A DNA stretch of 7,675 nt from JAEXNA01 sp050486105 (lineage in GTDB: Bacteria > Vulcanimicrobiota > Xenobia > Xenobiales > JADMJV01). Shown piece after piece: positions 1-5,804 of the stretch (positions are counted from its first letter, which is position 1; the number at the start of each line of letters is the position of its first letter). The translations under genes were made by a program, and so were the position numbers. The notes under the pieces were generated by a model, which did not search any database, was not told the DNA's origin, and was given only the letters and a program-made list of their open reading frames with translations. The DNA lies in contig JBJHCR010000305.1 in assembly GCA_050486105.1 (NCBI GenBank), forward strand, positions 1 to 7,675. The letters run 5' to 3'.

Positions 1-98
1 CCCAAGCCCGTAATACCTAGTTGTATTTCGAATGAGGAGCGCTGTGCATGACTGTGAGCAGGGGCGGTTTCAGTTTGAGAGGGTTTCCGGCCAGCCTC
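1..98. other. intergenic tail after the TPR gene, no gene seen
   Basis: This is the stretch downstream of the minus-strand TPR gene. All six frames are short. A 30-codon plus-strand frame from the ATG at 32 to the TAA at 122-124 runs into the TPR gene and has no ribosome binding site or recognisable content. I see no GC-rich hairpin followed by a T tract on either strand, so no intrinsic terminator can be called. One frame stays open from base 1 to the TGA at 49-51, so the tail of a gene lying to the left cannot be excluded. Confidence 0.4.
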
Positions 99-1346
99 CT
101 AGTTGCCTTTGCTGGCGCTGGTAACTCGTGGAAGCCGCTCTTCGAGAAGCAATGCCAATTCCGGGTCTAAGTCCCCAGCTGTCTCCCAAGCCTCCAGAGC
201 CGCTGCCTCCATACCACGCTCAAAGAGCAGGTCTCCAAGGAGAATGTGGGCAGAAGCGTTATCCGGACAGAGTCGAGTGGCCTTTCGGGCATGAACCACC
301 GCCCTTGAGATTTTCTTGAGTTGCACCAAAGTCTCAGCCATCAGATAATGATAATGCCCATTGCTTTTCTGCAACAGCAGCGCCCGGTCCAAAAAGCATC
401 TGGCTTGCTCGAAGTCCTCTCTCAGAAGCCAAATGTGCCCGAGGTTTGCGAAGGCCTCGGCATCCTCGTGGTCCCACTCTACGAGCATCGAAAATCGCTC
501 TTCAGCGTCGTCGAGAAGACCGAGTTTCAGCTCAAGTCCACCCAAGAGCAGCAATCCCTCCAGCATACCCGGTTCAAGTTTTAGGGCGTTCTGGAGAACT
601 CGACGCGCCTCGGTCAACTCACCTCGATGGGCAAGGGCGTGACCTAAGTTGTACAAGATATCTGAACTCGACGGCGACAATCGGTGGGCTCTTCGAAATT
701 CCAGTATGGCCATGTCCAGAAAACCCTGATGCATATAAACCACTCCCAGGTTCATTCTGCTCCTCGGGAAATTGGGGTCGAGCTTGACGCAGGCTTGAAG
801 CTCAGTGCGGGCTTTTATCAGGTCCCCGGAGTGCAGGTAAAGCACTCCCCTCAAGTTTAAAGCATCCAAATGGCCTGGATTTGCCTGGAGAATCTTATCT
901 AGTTGCCTTAGGGCGCGTTTATGATTGCGAAGCTCGATATAAGCTTCGGCCAGAGACAGCCTCAGTTCCCAATCTTCAGGGTCTAATTTCAGCGCCTGTT
1001 GCCATACTCTCACAGCATCCTTCATGTTCTCCCGCTGAAAATGGGACAACCCTAGATAGAAGTGAGCTTCAGTATTGTTGGGCTCCAATTCTAGCACCTG
1101 CTCGAAGAGAACCCCGGCCTGAGGAAGATGGCCTTGCTCGGCCAGCAGGACTCCTAAATCAAGGCGAACATCGGTGTGGGTCCTGTCTAGTGCTGCCGCT
1201 CGCTGAAGCTCTCGAGTGGCCTCTTCGAGCCGACCCTGCTCTCGGTACATCCGACCTAATTCGTAGTGTTGATCAAACGATTGAGCCCGCCTAAACGGGT
1301 GAAGCGCTATCACTTTGCCTTGTTGAACCGGAGTATCGATGCTCAT
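99..1346 (-). CDS. tetratricopeptide (TPR) repeat protein, eleven repeats
   Basis: A 415-residue protein that is almost nothing but TPRs. After a 25-residue leader, eleven uninterrupted 34-residue units run from about residue 26 to 399, followed by a 16-residue tail. Each unit has the TPR signature: a small residue or Leu-Gly at positions 7-8 (for example LDLGVL, FYLGLS, MNLGVV, YNLGHA), an Ala near position 20, and an LxP or LDP turn near position 30-32. TPR superhelices are protein-protein interaction scaffolds. The partner cannot be read from sequence. No signal peptide, membrane segment or extra catalytic domain is visible, so it is probably cytosolic. The ATG at 1346 is preferred because AAGGGG lies 9 nt upstream; an upstream TTG at 1379 would add 11 residues and has no such site. 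It is divergent from the methyltransferase gene. General family assignment is secure, specific function unknown. Confidence 0.93.
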   Translation of the reverse strand: MSIDTPVQQGKVIALHPFRRAQSFDQHYELGRMYREQGRLEEATRELQRAAALDRTHTDVRLDLGVLLAEQGHLPQAGVLFEQVLELEPNNTEAHFYLGLSHFQRENMKDAVRVWQQALKLDPEDWELRLSLAEAYIELRNHKRALRQLDKILQANPGHLDALNLRGVLYLHSGDLIKARTELQACVKLDPNFPRSRMNLGVVYMHQGFLDMAILEFRRAHRLSPSSSDILYNLGHALAHRGELTEARRVLQNALKLEPGMLEGLLLLGGLELKLGLLDDAEERFSMLVEWDHEDAEAFANLGHIWLLREDFEQARCFLDRALLLQKSNGHYHYLMAETLVQLKKISRAVVHARKATRLCPDNASAHILLGDLLFERGMEAAALEAWETAGDLDPELALLLEERLPRVTSASKGN

Positions 1347-1507
1347 GCGGGTCGACCCCTTCGCAACCGACCTTGGCAAACCTTCATGGAAATAGGGTCG
1401 ATCCGACGGAAAACTTTGGTGGCAAAGGATGCGGTTTGGGGCATGCCGATCTGTTCTGCTGACCGGCCCATCGTCCTCTCCATGCTTAGAGGAAGCGAGA
1501 GGTTCCT
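1347..1507. promoter_or_regulatory. divergent intergenic region between TPR and methyltransferase genes
   Basis: This 161-bp spacer separates two divergently transcribed genes, so it should hold promoters for both. I found no convincing -35/-10 pair on either strand. It contains a perfect 10-bp palindrome, GGGTCGACCC at 1349-1358, and a 9/10 copy, GGGTCGATCC at 1395-1404, whose starts are 46 bp apart. The first overlaps the TPR gene's ribosome binding site. They may be regulator sites, but this is inference. Confidence 0.4.
1497..1502 (+). promoter_or_regulatory. ribosome binding site of the methyltransferase gene
   Basis: GAGAGG ends 5 nt before the ATG at 1508. It supports that start over any other in-frame candidate. 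Confidence 0.6.
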
Positions 1508-2770
1508 ATGACCGAGAAAACGAAGCCGACAGCCAGGAGAGAACGCTTGACCCAACCTATTTCAACTTCCGACGCCGTGCGTGCCCTGTACGAAACTTTT
1601 CCGTATCCGCCTCGACAGCCAGGCGCCGCCGGCGACCCCTATCTGGAGCTTATCGTCAGCTATAGCTCCAAGTCCGACGGGAATGCGAGAGCCTTTCTCG
1701 ATGCAGGCTGCGGAACGGGAGTGAACGTACTGGGAGGCGCCCTTCTATATCCCCACTTCCAGGTTTTCGGCTGTGATCTCAATCGGCCGGCTTTGGCTGC
1801 CATTCGCCGCGATGCGGAACAGTTCAAGCTTAAGAATCTAGAAGTCGTCGAGGCTGATCTGCTCGACCTGCACTCGGATTTCGGCCCCCCGGAGGGCTTC
1901 GACGTGATCTTCTGCACCGGGGTGATTCATCACACCCGCCAGCCTCTACAAATACTGCAAGAACTGTCTCGGCGCTTGAAGCCCCAGGGAATACTCCGGC
2001 TCTCGGTGTACGGGTCCAACGGTCGAGAAGGCTTGTATCGATTCGTACGCGCCCTACGGAAACTGCAATCCAGTGAAGCCCAAACGTACCATGAGCGTCT
2101 AGAAACCGGACAGGCCCTGATGCAAGACCTTCACCAGGAAGGCCTGACTCGTGGTCAAGCAAACCCTGCTCTCAGAGGTCCTTGGGTGGACTCTGAGACT
2201 GCGGATCCTGCGGAATTCGCTGATCGATACCTCCACCCTCACGATGTCCCGTACACCATCCCCGAGTTAGCTAAACTGGTGAAGCAAGCCAATCTCAAGC
2301 TATTGCGCTGGTTTGAACCTAGGCATTGGGATCTAGGGAGCTTGCTCCCGAGCCTGAAGCAACGCAAGCTGATTCCGGAAGATCCTTGGGAGCAATACCA
2401 CATCGTTGACGAACTCTTTGACCGTCCGCTCTTCGATCTTTATCTCGTGGGACCGGAGTTCGAGACCAGGGAATATGAACTGGTTGACGCCAACACACCA
2501 GTGGCAGTCAATCCGCAAGTGTTCCTCCATCGGATCTCCAACCGAGGGGTGCCCTTGCAAATGAGTGCAGCCGTGCGCCTGGGGCAAACCGAGCTTCTAT
2601 GTCCTCAAGAAGGGCGACTCTTGGAGACCTTGGGTTTGAGTGCTTTGACAGTGACCGAGATTGGCAGCCGCCTGAGTCACCTGGGAGATGCCACTCCTTT
2701 ATCTGCCTGGCTTCAAATCGCTAAGAATCTAGTGACGAGAGAGATCCTATTCCTTCCCCATCCCAGCTGA
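1508..2770 (+). CDS. class I SAM-dependent methyltransferase with C-terminal extension
   Basis: A 420-residue protein whose first half is a Rossmann-fold methyltransferase. Motif I, the SAM glycine loop, is LDAGCGTG at residues 64-71. The acidic residue after strand beta2 is D90 (GCDLN), the adenine-side acid is in EADLLD at 115-120, motif IV is FDVIFCTGVIHHT at 131-143, and the later strand is KPQGILRLSVYG at 158-169. An N-terminal YETFPYPPR segment (28-36) precedes the fold; such an aromatic/proline stretch recurs ahead of this domain in some bacterial methyltransferases. Residues from about 240 to 420 form an extension with no motif I can name. Its last part (about 360-410) reads like a small helix-turn-helix or winged-helix module, which is inference. 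The substrate is unknown. The glycine-zipper gene follows after 107 nt, probably from its own promoter. Confidence 0.9.
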   Translation: MTEKTKPTARRERLTQPISTSDAVRALYETFPYPPRQPGAAGDPYLELIVSYSSKSDGNARAFLDAGCGTGVNVLGGALLYPHFQVFGCDLNRPALAAIRRDAEQFKLKNLEVVEADLLDLHSDFGPPEGFDVIFCTGVIHHTRQPLQILQELSRRLKPQGILRLSVYGSNGREGLYRFVRALRKLQSSEAQTYHERLETGQALMQDLHQEGLTRGQANPALRGPWVDSETADPAEFADRYLHPHDVPYTIPELAKLVKQANLKLLRWFEPRHWDLGSLLPSLKQRKLIPEDPWEQYHIVDELFDRPLFDLYLVGPEFETREYELVDANTPVAVNPQVFLHRISNRGVPLQMSAAVRLGQTELLCPQEGRLLETLGLSALTVTEIGSRLSHLGDATPLSAWLQIAKNLVTREILFLPHPS

Positions 2771-2795
2771 ACGGGAATTCTTTGAGAAAATCCAG

Positions 2796-2830
2796 TTGGC
2801 AACAAGTCTGTAAAAGCCTGGGGTTGCCAA
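2796..2830. repeat. perfect 8-bp inverted repeat, 19-nt spacer
   Basis: TTGGCAAC at 2796-2803 is the exact reverse complement of GTTGCCAA at 2823-2830. Pairing does not continue outward (G at both 2795 and 2831). No T tract follows, so it does not look like a terminator. The right arm overlaps the candidate -35 box, which suits an operator bound by a dimeric regulator. An RNA hairpin formed by transcription from upstream is the alternative. Confidence 0.6.
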
Positions 2831-2852
2831 GAACCTTAGAACAAGAGATACT
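2824..2852 (+). promoter_or_regulatory. candidate sigma70 promoter of the glycine-zipper gene
   Basis: TTGCCA at 2824-2829 matches the -35 consensus at five of six positions. It is followed by exactly 17 nt and then GATACT at 2847-2852, which matches the -10 consensus at four of six. Transcription would begin near 2859, giving a short leader of about 19 nt that begins just before the ribosome binding site. This is a pattern match only. Confidence 0.4.
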
Positions 2853-2862
2853 GACGGTAACC

Positions 2863-2868
2863 AAGGAG
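2863..2868 (+). promoter_or_regulatory. ribosome binding site of the glycine-zipper gene
   Basis: AAGGAG lies 9 nt before the ATG at 2878. It is the strongest such site in the window and decides the start of this gene against the upstream TTG at 2782. Confidence 0.75.
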
Positions 2869-2877
2869 AACTTTATC

Positions 2878-3261
2878 ATGTTTTTCAATACCTACGCTCC
2901 CATGCCAAGCTTCTACACCCCGCCCATGAACTATGGTGGGTACTGCGGTGGAGGATACAGAAGCAGCCTTTTCGGCTGTTCCCGCTCCTACGGCGGAGGT
3001 TTTTGTCGCCCCAGATGCCATCGGCCCTACAACCCATATGGTGCCATGGTGGGTGGAGCTCGCGGAAGCTTGATCGGCACCGCTGCCGGGGGTCTGTTGG
3101 GCTTCGGGCTCGGAGCCCTGGGTGGACCCTTCACCGCTCTGTTTGGAAGCGCTATCGGAGCTTCTATCGGAAGTTCTGTCGGATATGCTGCAGGTTCGGC
3201 CGCTGGCGGGTACTCCTCCTATTATCCGAGCTACTTCGACTACGGCTACGGGTACTACTAA
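2878..3261 (+). CDS. small glycine-zipper, tyrosine-rich protein
   Basis: A 127-residue low-complexity protein in three parts. Residues 1-56 are rich in Gly, Tyr, Pro and Arg and carry all four cysteines (C23, C34, C43, C47), the last two with H48 in an FCRPRCH context. Residues 57-111 form a glycine zipper in which Gly, Ala and Ser recur at four-residue spacing between hydrophobic residues (for example GGLLGFGLGALGG at 71-83 and GSAIGASIGSSVG at 90-102). Such segments pack as close membrane helices. Residues 112-127 are an aromatic tail dominated by Tyr (YSSYYPSYF, YGYGYY). There is no Sec signal peptide. A membrane-associated or self-assembling protein is the likeliest reading, but no family name fits confidently. 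It is followed in the same frame, after one TAA, by the zinc-ribbon gene. Confidence 0.8.
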   Translation: MFFNTYAPMPSFYTPPMNYGGYCGGGYRSSLFGCSRSYGGGFCRPRCHRPYNPYGAMVGGARGSLIGTAAGGLLGFGLGALGGPFTALFGSAIGASIGSSVGYAAGSAAGGYSSYYPSYFDYGYGYY

Positions 3262-3264
3262 GGT

Positions 3265-4482
3265 TTGCACCCCTTTCCTCTCCTCGAGGCCTTTTGGGCC
3301 TCTCTGGACCCTGATAGCCCTTCCGGTGACGACCCTAAGTTGCTGGTTTCGGCCTTGCTGCAATTTTATCGAGACACCTCAAAGCAGCTTACCTTAGCGG
3401 CTCAATCCCGCTGGCAAACGGAGCTTTTCCAACGGCAAAAGAGACCCCTTCAAGACAACTTGCGGACGGCGATTGAAGTGTGCCGGAGTCTCAGCGAGAC
3501 GCTCAAAGAGGGTGGTTCGCCATCCCCTGAAATGACCGCGAAACTCAAGACCGTAGACTCAGAATTTCGCAAAGTCATTTTCGACCTAGAAGCTGAGGAA
3601 AAGGAATTCCAACTTCCGAGTTCCCCCTCACCCGTGTTACGCCAATTGAATTACTTCTTTGAGGGTTGGCGAAGAGGGCTCTTGAGTAGCAGTCCTCTGA
3701 GGGGCTTTTTGGAAGAGTTTCACGGCAGAACCAGCCAAACTCTCAGGGACATCATTGAGAATCTTGAAGTCGAACCCAAAGACGAGTCCCCCAGAGAAAC
3801 TGAACTTCTGGGGGAAATTTCTGAGCTAACCGGCCAACTCGAGCGTCAGATCGGGCAGTTGCGAGACAGTCTCACGGGGGGTCCCAGCGCCTGCGTACCT
3901 TTGGTGGGGAGCATTCTCAAAAATGGAGAGGCCTTGGCCCGAGCCTACTCCGAACTGGAACAATGTCGACCAGCAAGCCAAGACTGCCCCTTTTGTGGGG
4001 GAGTCCTAGCCCTGACCGGCAAATGCCAGGATTGCGGTCGCCTACTCCCCCACCTAGACGAAAAACTGGCCGACACTCCGGAGGGGGACTCGGCGTTTCG
4101 TGCCCTCCACCTCCGAGCTTTAGACGAAGCTCTTCTTGCCTGGGAAAAAGCTCCGGAACGAGAGCAACTGTGGCGGGACCTGCAGCAAGCTGTTAAGGTC
4201 TTCGATCGGCAAATCGAACAAGCAAAGAGGGAGTTCGAGCACCTTTCTGGACACAGCGAACGGCCCATCGCGTCGGACCACCCCGACCGGGTCCACGAAG
4301 AAACCTTGAGAACGGTAGGAGAACTTTTCGTCAAAGGGCGGGGCATACTATCCCGCTTTGCCTTCCAACCCTTCCCTCCCCACGAGACTCTACCGACCGA
4401 TTGGCGAGACCCTCTCTTGGAGGCTGAAGACTATCTTTGGGAACTAGAAGAAGCTGCGGGGCACGAAGGAGGAGCAGAGTGA
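3265..4482 (+). CDS. helical protein with one central zinc ribbon
   Basis: A 405-residue protein with no family I recognise. Most of it is charged and helix-forming, with coiled-coil-like stretches around residues 55-115, 175-205 and 300-328. In the middle is C241-x2-C244-x9-C254-x2-C257 (CPFCGG and CQDCGR), a classic four-cysteine zinc ribbon. No signal peptide or membrane segment is visible. The first in-frame start after the previous gene is the TTG at 3265, only 3 nt past that gene's TAA and in its frame. AAGG sits too close to it to act normally, so translation may depend on coupling to the gene before. The next candidate, a TTG at 3340, also lacks a good site, and the sequence between the two (LLEAFWASLDP and on) looks coding, so I keep 3265. 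Zinc ribbons commonly bind nucleic acid or protein; which applies here is unknown. Confidence 0.82.
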   Translation: MHPFPLLEAFWASLDPDSPSGDDPKLLVSALLQFYRDTSKQLTLAAQSRWQTELFQRQKRPLQDNLRTAIEVCRSLSETLKEGGSPSPEMTAKLKTVDSEFRKVIFDLEAEEKEFQLPSSPSPVLRQLNYFFEGWRRGLLSSSPLRGFLEEFHGRTSQTLRDIIENLEVEPKDESPRETELLGEISELTGQLERQIGQLRDSLTGGPSACVPLVGSILKNGEALARAYSELEQCRPASQDCPFCGGVLALTGKCQDCGRLLPHLDEKLADTPEGDSAFRALHLRALDEALLAWEKAPEREQLWRDLQQAVKVFDRQIEQAKREFEHLSGHSERPIASDHPDRVHEETLRTVGELFVKGRGILSRFAFQPFPPHETLPTDWRDPLLEAEDYLWELEEAAGHEGGAE

Positions 4483-4510
4483 AAGAGACACGCCCTAGTT
4501 CACTCCTCTC
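4472..4510. terminator. imperfect inverted repeat between convergent genes
   Basis: GAGCAGAGTGAA at 4472-4483 pairs with 4499-4510 at ten of twelve positions, the inner seven (GAGTGAA with TTCACTC) perfectly, around a 15-nt loop. It covers the stop codons of both converging genes. A bidirectional transcription end is possible, but neither side has a T tract, so it is not a standard intrinsic terminator. Part of the symmetry comes from both genes ending in GAGTGA. Confidence 0.35.
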
Positions 4511-5711
4511 GGAACTTTTTCTGTAGGAAGCGCCGATCGTCCCACCAGTCAAGCCACGGATCGAGAGAGTCGTCATCGGTCTCCGGTCTCAACTTTTTCT
4601 TGAGCCATGCAAGATCATCTTCGATCATGTAGGTATCGTTCTGGGCGAAGATGGCCGGGTCCTTAATGAAAGCATCCTCTCCGCGCACGGAAACCGTCAC
4701 CAAGAGTCCTTCCGTGGGTTCGACCTCGACGATGACTTCGAGGTCTCCGGGCTGAAGAGGTTCTTGCAGCGGCTCATTGATCGGCTGCTGATCGTTTTCT
4801 GGCGGTCCAGTGGTCAAACCATCCCCAATCTGGTTGAAGACAGAGATGGGCCCGGAGACTGTAGCTGCCGGGTCCGTGGTTCCAAGATTCAAGGCTGTTC
4901 CCGCGCCATTCTGCAACCGGATCCGGCCGTCGGGAAGCTGCACCAGGCGACTCGCCCGGTTCTCCTGAGTGATACCGAGTGCCTGACTCAAGGCATCGCT
5001 CATCATACCAGGGGCAAGGATGACCGGTCCATCTCCGAGGTCACCGGAAACCTGAAAGTGGACCAAGTCTCGACCGTCGAAGTCGAGAGTTGCACTATCC
5101 CCTGCTTGCAATCGTACATGACCGGCCTTGGCCACGATCATGCCTTCATTGGCCACCATGGGACCGGTTAGAATCGCAAATCCCCCGTCGTTGATAGTGA
5201 TCTGTCCCTGATTGACCACGGACGCATATTCCGAGTCTGCCCTCTGTTGAAAACGATACTGCCCAGCAAGAAAGTCCTCGTTGGTCATATCTAGCGTGGT
5301 GGCCACCAGACTCCCCACGTTGACGGTGGAGTTAGGGCCAAAAAGAATCCCGTTAGGATTGATGAGAAACACCGTCCCATTAGCTTGAAGCTGACCCATG
5401 ATTGAAGAGGGATCTTGACCGACCACTCGGTTCAGTATCACCGCCAGATCACTGGGTTGCAGGAAACGTACGCTCTCGCCGACACCGACAGAAAAGCTCT
5501 GCCAATCGATGATCGCTCGGTCGGTGTACTGATTGATCTGCATGTGCTGGCCGGGCAAGATTTGCACCTGTCCATGCTGCACTTGTGGACCACTGGGATT
5601 GGCCGAAGCTGGTCCGGCTCCCACAAGAAGTACCCCGCCTAGAGCCACGCAGCCAAGATGGCGAAAGATATGCTTCTGCCACCTTTTCATTTTTCTCACC
5701 CAACTCATCAT
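4500..5711 (-). CDS. secreted TPS (filamentous haemagglutinin N-terminal) domain protein, compact
   Basis: From the ATG at 5711 this is a 403-residue exported protein. Residues 1-37 form a Sec signal peptide: a basic start with VRKMKRWQK, a hydrophobic core and cleavage after GPASA. The TPS (haemagglutination-activity) domain follows to about 285, with TDRAIIDWQSFSVG (63-76), DLAVILNRVVG (88-98), the hallmark NPNGILFG (118-125) and DGGFAILTGPMVANEG (175-190). In known systems this domain is recognised by an outer-membrane TpsB/FhaC transporter and nucleates a beta helix. A Pro/Gln/Glu linker (about 302-322, with EPLQ twice) leads to a charged tail ending in DPWLDWWDD and basic residues. There are no adhesin repeats, no autotransporter barrel, and no TpsB gene in the window. 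The ATG at 5711 has GGGAGG and AGAGG upstream; the ATG at 5780, also with AGAGG, would add 23 residues. It may share a transcript with the GNAT-nitrilase gene upstream. Confidence 0.88.
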   Translation of the reverse strand: MMSWVRKMKRWQKHIFRHLGCVALGGVLLVGAGPASANPSGPQVQHGQVQILPGQHMQINQYTDRAIIDWQSFSVGVGESVRFLQPSDLAVILNRVVGQDPSSIMGQLQANGTVFLINPNGILFGPNSTVNVGSLVATTLDMTNEDFLAGQYRFQQRADSEYASVVNQGQITINDGGFAILTGPMVANEGMIVAKAGHVRLQAGDSATLDFDGRDLVHFQVSGDLGDGPVILAPGMMSDALSQALGITQENRASRLVQLPDGRIRLQNGAGTALNLGTTDPAATVSGPISVFNQIGDGLTTGPPENDQQPINEPLQEPLQPGDLEVIVEVEPTEGLLVTVSVRGEDAFIKDPAIFAQNDTYMIEDDLAWLKKKLRPETDDDSLDPWLDWWDDRRFLQKKFREE

Positions 5712-5804
5712 AAGACCTCTTCCCTCCCAACAGTCGTTGGCTTCAAACGGCGAAAGTGGGGAGTTTGCCATTTGACGCATTGTTCCCTCTCATCCCGTGC
5801 TGAA

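Larger units (their letters stand above)
2771..2877 (+). promoter_or_regulatory. leader region of the glycine-zipper gene
   Basis: The spacer between the methyltransferase stop and the ATG at 2878 holds an inverted repeat (2796-2830), a candidate sigma70 promoter (2824-2852) and a strong ribosome binding site (2863-2868). These argue that the small gene has its own control and is not only read through from the methyltransferase. The frame is open upstream to a TTG at 2782, but the strong site at 2863 points to the ATG. Confidence 0.5.

Noticed and set aside
32..124. 30-codon plus-strand ORF near the left edge
   Set aside because: No ribosome site, no motif, and it overlaps the end of the TPR gene.
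446..1294. Plus-strand ORFs antisense to the TPR gene
   Set aside because: They have no recognisable content and lie opposite eleven perfect TPR units, which clearly mark the minus strand as coding.
2796..2830. Inverted repeat as intrinsic terminator of the methyltransferase gene
   Set aside because: The loop is 19 nt, the stem is not GC-rich and no T tract follows.
2782..2877. Upstream TTG start adding 32 residues to the glycine-zipper protein
   Set aside because: The added segment reads passably as protein, but it contains the inverted repeat and the candidate promoter, and the strong AAGGAG at 2863-2868 fits the ATG at 2878.
2836..3363. Antisense 175-residue minus-strand ORF over the glycine-zipper gene
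   Set aside because: It is a low-complexity Ser/Gly/Ala-rich mirror of the glycine-rich plus-strand gene, with no motif and no supported start.
3945..4346. Minus-strand 133-residue ORF opposite the zinc ribbon
   Set aside because: Ser/Arg-rich composition typical of an antisense shadow; the plus frame has a clean four-cysteine zinc ribbon.
5712..5780. Longer start of the TPS protein at 5780
   Set aside because: It also has an AGAGG site, and long signal peptides occur in this family, but the extra 23 residues do not resemble an extended signal region and the ATG at 5711 directly precedes a standard signal peptide. Not fully excluded.
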